Shown in pieces: positions 1 to 8,319 of a stretch of 64,000 nt of DNA. Positions within the stretch are counted from its first letter, which is position 1. The number at the start of each line of letters is the position of its first letter. The translations under genes were made by a program, and so were the position numbers. The notes below the pieces were generated by a model that was given only the letters and a program-made list of their open reading frames with translations, was not told the DNA's origin and searched no databases. Source of the stretch: JAFIEN01 sp051859505 (GTDB lineage Bacteria; Pseudomonadota; Alphaproteobacteria; Rhodobacterales; Rhodobacteraceae). The stretch spans positions 1-64,000 of the forward strand of contig JBHYFN010000012.1 in NCBI GenBank assembly GCA_051859505.1, written 5' to 3'.

Positions 1-43
1 TGAACAAAAGAAGCAGGCAGGGTCTTTCAGGGGCCCTGCCTGT
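1..43 (-). terminator. Hairpin terminator after the TspO-like gene
   Basis: Positions 14-22 and 34-42 form a perfect 9-bp inverted repeat (CAGGCAGGG/CCCTGCCTG) with an 11-nt loop. On the minus strand it is followed by the T-rich run CTTCTTTTGTTCA, as expected for an intrinsic terminator of the gene that ends at 49. The ACAAAAGAAG string here also closes the hairpin cluster near 21200, so it may be part of a dispersed element. Confidence 0.6.
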
Positions 44-48
44 GTCGT

Positions 49-762
49 TCAGGCGGGGCGGAGGCGCGCGCGGCCCAGCAACAGGGCGCCGATCACCGCG
101 ATGCCGGCCGTGGCGGCCGCCGTCAGGCCGAGGGTGGCCGTGCCATTGGCCAGGATGATCCCCACCAGCGCCCAGATCACCGTGGCGCCGTATTCGGGGG
201 CCTTGGGTTTGGACCATTGCACCGCGAGCGCGACCAGGAGCGCGCCGGCGACCCCGGCATAGGCCCAGCCGAGGCTGCCGAACAGCAGGCCGTAGCCGGC
301 CGCCGTGCTGCCCAGCGAGACGAAGGAGGCCGCGGTCAGCCAGCCGGCATAGATCGCCACCGGCGCCTGCAGCCACCAGCGGTCGGTTGTGGGAGCGCGC
401 AGCAGGGCAAGGATCGCCATGGCTGCCATGACGAAGATCGTCAGCGTTGCCCAGATCGCGCTGAGGTTGGCGATGGCGAGCCAGGGCGCGCCGATCGCAA
501 GGCTCAGGATCAGGGCCGGGCGGGCGCGGTTCCAGCCCGCATCGCCGCCGCGCCTCCAGAGGCCGAAGACGGCCGAGACGACCAGCCAGCCATAGATCAG
601 GCCCCAGATCGAGAAGGCATAGCCGGCCGGCTGGATCGGCGGGTTGATCTGCGGGATCGGCAACTGATCCGCCGTGAACCCTTCGAACGGCGGGGTGATG
701 AAGGGGGCCGCGGCAAAGGCCAGCGTGGCCAGCAGGGTGAGGAGGGCAAGTCTTTGTGTCAT
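49..762 (-). CDS. TspO/MBR-like tryptophan-rich membrane protein
   Basis: The product is a polytopic inner-membrane protein of 237 residues. Several hydrophobic segments and Trp/Pro-rich stretches (PAGYAFSIWGLIYGWL, then WWLQAPVAIYAGWLTAASF) recall the TspO/MBR tryptophan-rich sensory family. That family is usually about 160 residues, so this is a longer relative. The start at 762 is chosen because AGAAGGACC lies just upstream and the hydrophobic N-terminus begins there; the longer reading frame adds a Pro/Arg-rich segment with no such support. Family members bind porphyrins or act in redox and tetrapyrrole signalling; the ligand here is unknown. The gene is divergent from the DUF2235 gene across 106 bp. 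Confidence 0.7.
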   Translation of the reverse strand: MTQRLALLTLLATLAFAAAPFITPPFEGFTADQLPIPQINPPIQPAGYAFSIWGLIYGWLVVSAVFGLWRRGGDAGWNRARPALILSLAIGAPWLAIANLSAIWATLTIFVMAAMAILALLRAPTTDRWWLQAPVAIYAGWLTAASFVSLGSTAAGYGLLFGSLGWAYAGVAGALLVALAVQWSKPKAPEYGATVIWALVGIILANGTATLGLTAAATAGIAVIGALLLGRARLRPA

Positions 763-868
763 GGTCCTTCTACGCACGGCAGGCCGGTCCGGTTCAGTTG
801 GCGCATCTTCCCGCGCCGGGTTGACAGCCTGCCCCCTGCCCCGCAGGCTTTCCGGGCAGGAGCGGCTC

Positions 869-2146
869 ATGAAGCGCATCGTCATCTGTTTCGACGGCAC
901 CGCCAACCGGCATGATGCCGGGCCGCAGACCAATGTGGTGCTGATCGCGCGGGCCGTGGCCGAGCGGGGGCATGATGAGGCGCTGCCGCTGGTGCAGTAT
1001 CACCTCGGGGTCGGCACGGGGCGGGGGACGAACCGCGCCTCGAAGATGCTGGACCGGACGCTGGGGGGGGCGCTGGCCTTCGGGCTGGTGGATGTGGTGG
1101 AGGAGGCCTATCGCGCGCTGGCCTTTGCCTATGAGCGGGGCGATGCGATCCAGATCTTCGGCTTTTCCCGCGGCGCCTTTACCGCGCGGGTCTTTGCCGG
1201 GCTGCTGCGGTCCTGCGGGATCCCGCGGCGCAGCACCGTCGGCGCGATCCCGCAGGCGCTGGACCGGCATCTGTCCAAGGCGGCGGGCACCCATCCCGAC
1301 GATCCCGAGAGCATCGCCTTTCGCCGCTGGTTCGCGCCCGACACCGCGACAAGCGCGCGGGAGCTGGCCGCACCGGGCCGGCGGGACGAGGATGGGGCGA
1401 TCCGGCTGTTCGTCGATTACATGGGCCTGTGGGACACGGTGAAGAGCTTTGCCCGGCCGCAGCGGGTTGAGGGGATGCGCGAGCCGGTGCCGCGGCTGTT
1501 TCATGACCTCGACCTCAGCTCGATGGTGCTGTCGGCGCGTCACGCGGTTTCGATCGACGAGCGGCGCGCGCTCTATCCGAACTGGAATTTCCGCAATTTC
1601 GACGCGCTCAACGCGCGGCACCCCTCCGTTGTTCCGCGCTATCAGCAGGTCTGGTTTCCGGGCGATCATGGCTCGGTGGGCGGCGGGGGCACGCGGGTGG
1701 GGCTGTCCTCCATCGCCTTTCGCTGGGTGGCGCTGGGGGCGGCGCGGGCGGGCCTGCGGCTACTGCCGGCCGACATGATGCGGCTGGCCTGGCGCATGGC
1801 GCCCGGCGATCCCTTGGCCAACCGGCTGGCGCCCGGGGGGCTTCTGGCCTTGCTCCTGACCGCTATGAAGCAGGATCGGCCGGGGCCCTCGGATCCGGCG
1901 GCCCTGTCGGTTGCGGCACTTGACAGGTGGCGGGCCGATCCCGCCTATCGCCCGCGGACCCTGCGCGCCGTCACCCGCGCGCTGGAGGGGATGGACGAGG
2001 GCGCCCGCGATGCCCTGCGCGCAAGGCTGGTCGCCCGCGACGGCGGGCTGACCCATGACCCCGGGGCCCCCTGGTGGCTGCCCTGGCCGGATGAGCCGGG
2101 GCCGGGGGACGCCGCGTCAGATCAGCTGGCCGTCGGGGCCCAGTGA
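869..2146 (+). CDS. DUF2235 alpha/beta-hydrolase (phospholipase-like)
   Basis: This 425-residue protein carries DUF2235, the alpha/beta-hydrolase domain found in Tle1-type phospholipase effectors and in stand-alone proteins. It opens with the characteristic MKRIVICFDGTANRHD and has the nucleophile elbow GFSRGA (Ser100). The late FPGDHGSVGGGG (Asp266-His267) matches the conserved acid region. There is no signal peptide or membrane segment, and no type VI secretion gene is nearby, so an effector role is not supported. The start at 869 follows GGCAGGAGCGGCTC. Its 3' end overlaps the 3' end of serS by 30 bp in convergent orientation. Substrate unknown. Confidence 0.8.
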   Translation: MKRIVICFDGTANRHDAGPQTNVVLIARAVAERGHDEALPLVQYHLGVGTGRGTNRASKMLDRTLGGALAFGLVDVVEEAYRALAFAYERGDAIQIFGFSRGAFTARVFAGLLRSCGIPRRSTVGAIPQALDRHLSKAAGTHPDDPESIAFRRWFAPDTATSARELAAPGRRDEDGAIRLFVDYMGLWDTVKSFARPQRVEGMREPVPRLFHDLDLSSMVLSARHAVSIDERRALYPNWNFRNFDALNARHPSVVPRYQQVWFPGDHGSVGGGGTRVGLSSIAFRWVALGAARAGLRLLPADMMRLAWRMAPGDPLANRLAPGGLLALLLTAMKQDRPGPSDPAALSVAALDRWRADPAYRPRTLRAVTRALEGMDEGARDALRARLVARDGGLTHDPGAPWWLPWPDEPGPGDAASDQLAVGAQ

Positions 2147-3409
2147 GCCGCGCCCGCCCAGATAGGGGCGCAGCACCTCGGGCAGGAGGACCGATCCATC
2201 CGCCTGCTGGCCGTTTTCAAGCACCGCGATCAGCGTCCGCCCCACCGCAAGGCCCGAGCCGTTCAGCGTGTGGACGAACTCCGGCTTGCCACCGCCTGCG
2301 GGCTTGAACCGGGCGTTCATCCGGCGCGCCTGGTAATCGCCGCAGGTCGAGACCGAGCTGATCTCGCGGTAGCGGTTCTGGCCGGGCAGCCAGACCTCGA
2401 TATCATGGGTGCGCCGCGCGCCGGCCCCCATGTCGCCGGTGCAGAGCACGACCGTGCGATAGGGCAGGTCCAGCTTTTCGAGGATCGCCTCGGCGCAGCG
2501 GGTCATGCGTGCATGTTCCGCCTCGGACTGGTCGGGCGTGGTGATCGAGACCATCTCGACCTTTTCGAACTGGTGCTGGCGCAGCATTCCGGCGGTGTCG
2601 CGGCCGGCGCTGCCCGCCTCGGAGCGGAAGCACTGGGTATGGGCGGCATAGCGGCGCGGCAGGCTGTCTTCCTCGACCGTGTCGCCATTGACGAAATTGG
2701 TCAGCGTGACCTCGGCGGTGGGGATCAGCCACCAGCCATTGGTGGTTTCATAGCTGTCCTCGCCGAATTTGGGCAGTTGCCCGGTGCCCAGCATCATCTC
2801 GGGCCGGACGAGGACGGGGGTGATCGCCTCGGTCAGGCCGTGTTCCTCGACATGGGTGTCGAGCATGAATTGCGCCAGCGCGCGGTGCAGGCGGGCGACG
2901 GCGCCCGAGAGCACGACGAACCGCGCGCCCGACAGCTTGGCCGCGGTTTCGAAATCCATGCCGCCCCGGACGGCCGGGATCTGGTAATGCTCGAGCGGCT
3001 GGAAGCTGAAGTTGCGCGGCGCGCCGTGGCGACGGATCTCGACATTGTCGTCCTCGTCGGCGCCGTCGGGCACATCGTCATAAGGCAGGTTGGGGATGGT
3101 CAGCAGCAGGTCGCTGAGCGCCTGATCGCGGGCCTTCGCCTCTTCGCCAAGGCGGGCGATCTCGTCCTTTTTTTCGGCCACCAGCGCGCGCAGGCGTTCG
3201 AATTCGGCCTCGTCGCCGCGGGCCTTGGCGGCGCCCACGTCCTTGCTGGCCTTGTTGGCCTCGGCCTGGGCCGTCTCGGCGGCAAGGATGCGGGCGCGGC
3301 GATCCTCGTCCAGCGACAGGATCACCCCAGAGACGGGCGACAGGCCACGGCGCGCAAGGGCCGCGTCGAAGGCGGCGGGGTTTTCGCGGATGGCACGAAT
3401 GTCATGCAT
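2117..3409 (-). CDS. serS: Seryl-tRNA synthetase
   Basis: SerS charges tRNA-Ser with serine in the cytoplasm. The 430 residues match the usual length. An N-terminal tRNA-binding coiled coil (about residues 30-100, rich in Lys, Glu and Ala) precedes the class II catalytic core. Motif 2 is visible as FRSEAGSAGRDTAGMLRQHQ and motif 3 as the TLNGSGLAVGRTL region near the C-terminus. The start has GGATCCCGCC upstream. The gene is transcribed alone; its last 30 bp overlap the convergent DUF2235 gene. Confidence 0.97.
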   Translation of the reverse strand: MHDIRAIRENPAAFDAALARRGLSPVSGVILSLDEDRRARILAAETAQAEANKASKDVGAAKARGDEAEFERLRALVAEKKDEIARLGEEAKARDQALSDLLLTIPNLPYDDVPDGADEDDNVEIRRHGAPRNFSFQPLEHYQIPAVRGGMDFETAAKLSGARFVVLSGAVARLHRALAQFMLDTHVEEHGLTEAITPVLVRPEMMLGTGQLPKFGEDSYETTNGWWLIPTAEVTLTNFVNGDTVEEDSLPRRYAAHTQCFRSEAGSAGRDTAGMLRQHQFEKVEMVSITTPDQSEAEHARMTRCAEAILEKLDLPYRTVVLCTGDMGAGARRTHDIEVWLPGQNRYREISSVSTCGDYQARRMNARFKPAGGGKPEFVHTLNGSGLAVGRTLIAVLENGQQADGSVLLPEVLRPYLGGRGSLGPDGQLI

Positions 3410-3442
3410 GGCGGGATCCTTCCGGCGGGTCTCTGCGCGCTT

Positions 3443-3471
3443 CTAATGCAACAGGGCATCCAAAAGGTGAA
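3443..3471 (-). promoter_or_regulatory. Candidate serS promoter
   Basis: On the minus strand TTCACC (3466-3471) and CATTAG (3443-3448) are spaced by 17 bp, ending 33 bp upstream of the serS start. This resembles a housekeeping sigma-70 promoter. The call rests on spacing and similarity only. Confidence 0.35.
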
Positions 3472-3516
3472 CCGGAAAAACCGGTCGGGCCCGGACCGAG
3501 GCCCCAAGACAGCGAA

Positions 3517-3540
3517 GGCCCGCCCCCGAGGGGACGGGCC
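3517..3540 (-). terminator. Hairpin terminator after the Tad-type genes
   Basis: A 10-bp G/C stem (GGCCCG... paired with ...CGGGCC, one G-U pair in the minus-strand RNA) with a 4-nt loop starts about 23 bp past the stop of the last Tad-type gene. The following minus-strand sequence, TTCGCTGTCTTGGGG, is only moderately T-rich, so termination efficiency is uncertain. Confidence 0.5.
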
Positions 3541-3563
3541 ATCCGGCATCAGGCGGCCTGCGA

Positions 3564-4154
3564 TCAGCAGCTGGCGGTGGTGTGATTGCCGTTCTCGACG
3601 CTGTTCCAGCACAGCTGCCCGGCATAGCGGGGGCGTGTCACGATCTGATCGTTGAGCATCATCGCACCAAGCCCGACAGTGGCCGGCGGCTCGTATCCCA
3701 CTTGCGTTTCGGTCAGGATGCCGACCTCGCCGTTGAACATGTCGGGCAGGCGATCCCGGATCAGCGCCAGTTGGGTCGTGGTCATGGAGGTCACACCGCT
3801 GCCCCGACCCTCCGACCAACGCACCTCGTATTGGTCGTTGTTTTCGTCGTAGCGGAAGACGGTGATCCGCATCCGCGTGTCGGTATTCGCGCCGACAAGG
3901 AACTGATGCATCTCGAACAGGCTGTTCATGTAGACCGGCGTGATGAAGCGCGTCTCGCGGCTGAGCATGTCGCCGATCGTATAGGCGGATTTGAGGTTGA
4001 CCGTCTGCGCCCGATAGGCATCGAAAAAGACCCAGATCGCCAGGAGCGCCCAGATCAGCATCGGCAGCACAAGCATCAGCTCGACAACGGCCGAGCCGTC
4101 TTCGTCCTTGCGGAACCTTCTGGTGAATCGACGCAGTTTCATTCGGCTACTCAT
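3564..4154 (-). CDS. TadE/TadF-like pilus assembly protein
   Basis: This 196-residue protein has a short basic N-terminus, the prepilin-like DEDGSAVVELMLVLPML segment leading into one transmembrane helix, and an extracytoplasmic domain with two Cys near its end (CWNSVENGNHTTASC). This is the TadE/TadF pseudopilin layout of Tad (Flp) secretion systems. It is third in a set of three minus-strand genes. Two in-frame ATGs are possible (4154 and 4142). The first is used because it lies 4 bases past the preceding stop; neither has a strong ribosome site. No tadA, tadZ, rcpA or flp gene is present in the window. Confidence 0.75.
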   Translation of the reverse strand: MSSRMKLRRFTRRFRKDEDGSAVVELMLVLPMLIWALLAIWVFFDAYRAQTVNLKSAYTIGDMLSRETRFITPVYMNSLFEMHQFLVGANTDTRMRITVFRYDENNDQYEVRWSEGRGSGVTSMTTTQLALIRDRLPDMFNGEVGILTETQVGYEPPATVGLGAMMLNDQIVTRPRYAGQLCWNSVENGNHTTASC

Positions 4155-4158
4155 CACA

Positions 4159-4740
4159 TCAGTTGCTTGAAGGCGGCGCACCGGGTTCGACCACGAAGGC
4201 CGAGACCGAGACCATCGCATAGGCGCCGGTTTCGTTGTCCACCAGACGGGCGCCCAGCCCGCCCGTGGGCATGTAAGGATCGTAAAGCGCACAGGCGCGC
4301 AGGATCACCATCTGGTTTGCCGCGCCCACCTCGAACCGGCGCAGATCCCGGTCCGCATCGGCCCGGTCCACGCAATCGGCATCCAGCGGGATGTTGGTGA
4401 AGTTGCGCGGGTTCACCGCCTGCATCTCGAGGCGCAGGTTGTTCTGGCAATCGGGGATCATGCGCGCCGAATTGCAGATCACGTTCTTGAGCACGTCATG
4501 CATGTCATCGACACTGTTGAAATCCGCCGGGTTCAGCGCACCAAGACGCACCGCGCGCACCGTCATGTCCAACCCGCGATCCAGCATCACCTGACGCGCA
4601 AGCAGCATGCCCAGTTCGAAGGTCATCACGAAGATCGCGAACATGAAGGGCAGGATGATGGCGAATTCCACCGTCACCGTGCCGTCTTCTTCACGGCGAA
4701 ACCGCGAGAACCGTGACAGAAATCCCGGACGCCTGATCAT
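4159..4740 (-). CDS. TadE-like pilus assembly protein
   Basis: The protein has 193 residues. A basic N-terminus precedes EEDGTVTVEFAIILPFMFAIFVM, the TadE-type prepilin-like segment with the conserved Glu and a transmembrane helix. The rest is a secreted domain with scattered Cys. Its ATG overlaps the stop of the upstream VWA gene (ATGA), implying translational coupling. Family members are minor pseudopilins that act with TadF and TadG in assembling Flp pili; which pilus this set serves cannot be told from the window. Confidence 0.8.
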   Translation of the reverse strand: MIRRPGFLSRFSRFRREEDGTVTVEFAIILPFMFAIFVMTFELGMLLARQVMLDRGLDMTVRAVRLGALNPADFNSVDDMHDVLKNVICNSARMIPDCQNNLRLEMQAVNPRNFTNIPLDADCVDRADADRDLRRFEVGAANQMVILRACALYDPYMPTGGLGARLVDNETGAYAMVSVSAFVVEPGAPPSSN

Positions 4741-6425
4741 TGCACCAGCCTCAGCGCGTTGATCTGGCTCGCGATCGAGCGGAAGGCGGCGCGCACTTCC
4801 AGCCCCTGCGCATCATAGTAATGCGAGGGAGAGGTCGCGCAGAGGAAAAGCTGCTCCTCGCCACCCGGAAGGGCCTCGAAGGCGACACTGAAGATGACCA
4901 CATTCTGGGCCTTGGCCATGTTGCAGGCGTCCTGCAACTGGTTGTCCATGTCGGCGACCTCGGTGCGGGTGCGGAACTGGTTCATCATGAAGTCGGCGAT
5001 CTGGGCGCGCTGGGTGTTGGTGGTGCCAAGCGGGCGGCCATACATCTGCCAGGCAACCCAGTGCATCCGCACCTGCGACCAGACCTCTGGCCATGTCTGG
5101 CGCGTGGTATTGGCCCAGTTGGTCGTGTTGGGGTTGTAGCACAGGCCGGTGTTCGGCGAAGACCCGTTCCAGGGGCGCGAGTGCCACTGGGAGAGATGCG
5201 GAACCCAATAGGGCCGGCTGTTGCAGATCGTGGTGGAGGTCGAGTTGTTCACGCGATCGGCATGGAAGATGGACATGTAGCCGTCGTTCGCCCTCCAGAT
5301 CGGCGCATCACCCGAGCGATAGGCCGGGTTGAGCCGCTCTTCGGGGAAATGCTCGCCATCGGTCATGAGCACGATCACCTTGAGCGTATTGTCCCGGTCC
5401 CAGTCATAGGGGCGGCCGGACTGCTGCATCGTCATGGCGCCCATGCCGATCAGCTCGTTGAACATCGGACGGTTGTCGGGATTCATGAGGTTGAGCCCCC
5501 AGACCATGCCGGCATTGATCGACGTCGCCCCGATCGCGGTCAGACCATTGATCCGGCTTTCCAGCAGGGCCTGGTTGCGCGTCGGAAGCGTGACGACGTT
5601 CTGCGCCATGGGTGGGCACCACATGTTCACATCGCGCGGAAAGTTGTTCGAGATGTGGTAATAGGCATTGGCGCGCGTGGTGGTTGACCAGGTGTCGACA
5701 TAGCCGGTCGCAGGCATCGGCGCGGTCCGCGACATCGCGATATCGTCATAGGCCGAGGCGGGCAGGTCGACGCAGTTGACATTGGCAACACCCGTCGGGT
5801 CGGTGATGTTGAAGCGGCTGAACAGTTCGGGGCCGAGGTTCACCTGACCGTTGTAGGGCACGATCCCGATGGAGACGCGCTGCTCCACATCGTCCTGCAG
5901 CACAATCTCGACGAATTCCACGGCCGCGTCGCGCAGGTTTTCGATCCGGTTGAACGAGTTCATCGAGCCGGAGACGTCCAGCACCATGATCACTTCGATA
6001 TCGCTCACGCTTTCCGTGGCAGCGCCGGCGGCCGGAGCGGTCAGATTGTCCACGCCGATCATGAAGATCGGAGTCACCGCAAGCTCGGCCGTGGCCGAAA
6101 CGGTGCGACCGTTGATCCCCTCGATCACGTTGATGTTGGTGACCTTGTCCAGAAGGCCGGCCTTGCGGAAATAATCCTCGACCACTTCATAGGGGTCGCG
6201 CGTGTTGTCGAGGTTGGCCGCGGCAAGCACCGCGCGGTCAAGCGTGGCCTGCAGTTTGGAGCGGTTGGCCTCGTAGCGCATGATGTCGACGGCGATGCCG
6301 CCGACGAACAGCATGCCCATCAGAAGAAAGAGGGCCATCACCGTGGTGCTTCCGTCCTCGGCGCGGATGAAGCGCGCGAGGCGCCGGGAGCCTTGTGAAT
6401 TCTTCCGATTCAGCAGCTTGACCAT
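4737..6425 (-). CDS. TadG-like pilus protein with a VWA domain
   Basis: This 562-residue protein starts with the TadE/TadG N-terminus (AEDGSTTVMALFLLMGMLFVGGIAVD, about residues 22-47, one transmembrane helix). A von Willebrand A domain follows, with an intact MIDAS motif DVSGS (Asp150, Ser152, Ser154) and a later MTDGEHF. TadG-type proteins anchor or support Flp pili at the envelope; the VWA fold binds a divalent metal and usually a protein partner. The start at 6425 is preferred over an upstream ATG because GAGAAAGGTC precedes it. It is the first gene of the three-gene set. Confidence 0.82.
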   Translation of the reverse strand: MVKLLNRKNSQGSRRLARFIRAEDGSTTVMALFLLMGMLFVGGIAVDIMRYEANRSKLQATLDRAVLAAANLDNTRDPYEVVEDYFRKAGLLDKVTNINVIEGINGRTVSATAELAVTPIFMIGVDNLTAPAAGAATESVSDIEVIMVLDVSGSMNSFNRIENLRDAAVEFVEIVLQDDVEQRVSIGIVPYNGQVNLGPELFSRFNITDPTGVANVNCVDLPASAYDDIAMSRTAPMPATGYVDTWSTTTRANAYYHISNNFPRDVNMWCPPMAQNVVTLPTRNQALLESRINGLTAIGATSINAGMVWGLNLMNPDNRPMFNELIGMGAMTMQQSGRPYDWDRDNTLKVIVLMTDGEHFPEERLNPAYRSGDAPIWRANDGYMSIFHADRVNNSTSTTICNSRPYWVPHLSQWHSRPWNGSSPNTGLCYNPNTTNWANTTRQTWPEVWSQVRMHWVAWQMYGRPLGTTNTQRAQIADFMMNQFRTRTEVADMDNQLQDACNMAKAQNVVIFSVAFEALPGGEEQLFLCATSPSHYYDAQGLEVRAAFRSIASQINALRLVQ

Positions 6426-6792
6426 ATTCGACCTTTCTCGCCGAACGTCCGGATACACCCCAATGACCGGACGTCAGACCTATTGACCCGGCTCGATAGG
6501 TCCCTCAACTTGGGGCGGAAATGTGGCAATGGCCTTTCGGCCGCGGTATTGCCCCCTGCCGGGGAAACAGTCTGGCCCGGCCACCGGCATTGACCCCGTT
6601 TCAGCGACGCCCGGACAGCGGGGCCAGCCCCGGGGCCACTCTCGGGAACGGGATCGCAACGCTTTTGGGGCCAGAGTCGCGAATCAGACCGGCAGCCCGA
6701 ATCGGCGGGTTCTCGCTGGGCACCGTCATGTCGATCCGACAGTTGGCGCCTATGCTTCTTCGCGACTCGGCCCCTCAGGGAAAGGACAGAGA
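6426..6792. other. Intergenic region, Tad genes and gdh (367 bp)
   Basis: This gap separates the divergent Tad set and the glutamate dehydrogenase gene and must carry both promoters. I see no clear -35/-10 pair, no protein gene and no RNA gene. The last 15 bases hold the gdh ribosome site (GGGAAAGGACAGAG). Confidence 0.5.
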
Positions 6793-8247
6793 ATGACCCT
6801 ACAGACACCTCCGGCGGACGGCCTGCCTGCCGAACCGGGTTTTCGCGACTCGGTGGACCTGATGTTCAACCGGGCGGTGCGGTTGATGGATCTGTCTCCG
6901 GGGCTGGAGGAGAAGATCCGGGTCTGCAACGCCACCTATACCGTGCGGTTCGGCGTGCGGCTGCGCGGGTCGATCCATACCTTCACCGGCTATCGCTCGG
7001 TCCATTCCGAACATATGGAGCCGGTCAAGGGCGGCATCCGCTATGCCCCAAACGTCCATCAGGACGAGGTGGAGGCGCTGGCCGCGCTGATGACCTACAA
7101 ATGCGCCCTGGTCGAGGTGCCCTATGGCGGCTCGAAGGGGGGGTTGTGCATCGATCCGCGCGACTGGGACGAACACGAGCTGGAACAGATCACCCGGCGT
7201 TTCGCCTATGAGCTGATCAAGCGCGACCTGATCAACCCCGCCCAGAACGTCCCCGCCCCCGACATGGGTTCCTCCGAGCGCGAGATGGCCTGGATCGCGG
7301 ACCAGTATCGCCGGATGAACACGACCGATATCAACGCCAGCGCCTGCGTCACCGGCAAGCCCTTGAATGCCGGCGGCATTCACGGCCGGATCGAGGCGAC
7401 GGGGCGCGGCGTGCAATATGCGCTGCGCGCCTTCTTCCGCCATCCCGAGGATGTGGCCCGCGCGGGCCTTTCCGGCGGGCTGGAAGGCAAGCGGGTGATC
7501 GTGCAGGGGCTTGGCAACGTGGGCTATCACGCCGCGAAATTCCTGGCTGAAGAGGATGGGGCCAGGGTCATCGGCATCATCGAACGCGACGGGGCGCTGT
7601 TCTCGGAAACCGGCCTCGATGTCGAGGCGGTCAAGCAGTGGATCACGAAACATGGCGGCGTGAAGGACTATCCGCAGGCCCGCCATCAGGCCGATGGCGC
7701 GGCCGTCCTCGAGGCGGAATGCGACATCCTGATCCCCGCCGCGATGGAAGGGGTGATCCATCTGGGCAATGCCGCCCGGATCAAGGCCCCCCTGATCATC
7801 GAGGCCGCCAACGGCCCCGTCACCGCCGGCGCGGACGAGGTGCTGCGCGAACGCGGCTGCGTCATCATCCCCGACATGTATGCCAATGCCGGCGGCGTGA
7901 CGGTCAGCTATTTCGAATGGGTCAAGAACCTCAGCCACATCCGTTTCGGCCGGATGCAGCGCCGCGCCGAAGAGGCGCGCACCCTGATGCTGGTCAACGA
8001 GCTGGAGCGCCTCAGCGCCGACAAGGGGCTGGGCTGGACGCTGTCGCCGGGCTTCAAGGCCGAATACCTGCGCGGCGCGGACGAGCTGGAACTGGTGCGC
8101 TCGGGGCTGGATGACACGATGCGCGCCGCCTATGCCTCGATGCGCGAGGTCTGGCACGGGCACGGGCAGGTCGAGGATCTGCGCACCGCGGCCTATCTGG
8201 TGTCGATCCAGCGGGTCGCGGCCAGCTACCGGGCCAAGGGGCTGTAG
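6793..8247 (+). CDS. Glu/Leu/Phe/Val dehydrogenase (glutamate dehydrogenase type)
   Basis: The 484-residue protein interconverts an amino acid and its 2-oxo acid with NAD(P). The substrate site is visible as KGGIRYAP, then CALVEVPYGGSKGG with the catalytic Lys, then PAPDMGSSEREMAWI. The dinucleotide fold follows as VIVQGLGNVGYHAAKFL. Length and motifs favour glutamate dehydrogenase linking nitrogen and 2-oxoglutarate metabolism, but coenzyme and exact substrate cannot be read from sequence. The start at 6793 has AAAGGACAGAGA upstream; reading further 5' adds Arg/Pro-rich sequence unlike the family. Confidence 0.9.
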   Translation: MTLQTPPADGLPAEPGFRDSVDLMFNRAVRLMDLSPGLEEKIRVCNATYTVRFGVRLRGSIHTFTGYRSVHSEHMEPVKGGIRYAPNVHQDEVEALAALMTYKCALVEVPYGGSKGGLCIDPRDWDEHELEQITRRFAYELIKRDLINPAQNVPAPDMGSSEREMAWIADQYRRMNTTDINASACVTGKPLNAGGIHGRIEATGRGVQYALRAFFRHPEDVARAGLSGGLEGKRVIVQGLGNVGYHAAKFLAEEDGARVIGIIERDGALFSETGLDVEAVKQWITKHGGVKDYPQARHQADGAAVLEAECDILIPAAMEGVIHLGNAARIKAPLIIEAANGPVTAGADEVLRERGCVIIPDMYANAGGVTVSYFEWVKNLSHIRFGRMQRRAEEARTLMLVNELERLSADKGLGWTLSPGFKAEYLRGADELELVRSGLDDTMRAAYASMREVWHGHGQVEDLRTAAYLVSIQRVAASYRAKGL

Positions 8248-8319
8248 CGCGGGGGGCTTGGGCGTTGGGAGTGGCGGGGGCCGTGACGGAGGTCTGGGCG
8301 GGTTCCGTGGCGGGGTCGC

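Noticed and set aside
869..2146. Type VI secretion effector assignment for the DUF2235 protein
   Set aside because: No vgrG, hcp, PAAR or immunity gene lies nearby; many DUF2235 proteins are unrelated to type VI secretion.
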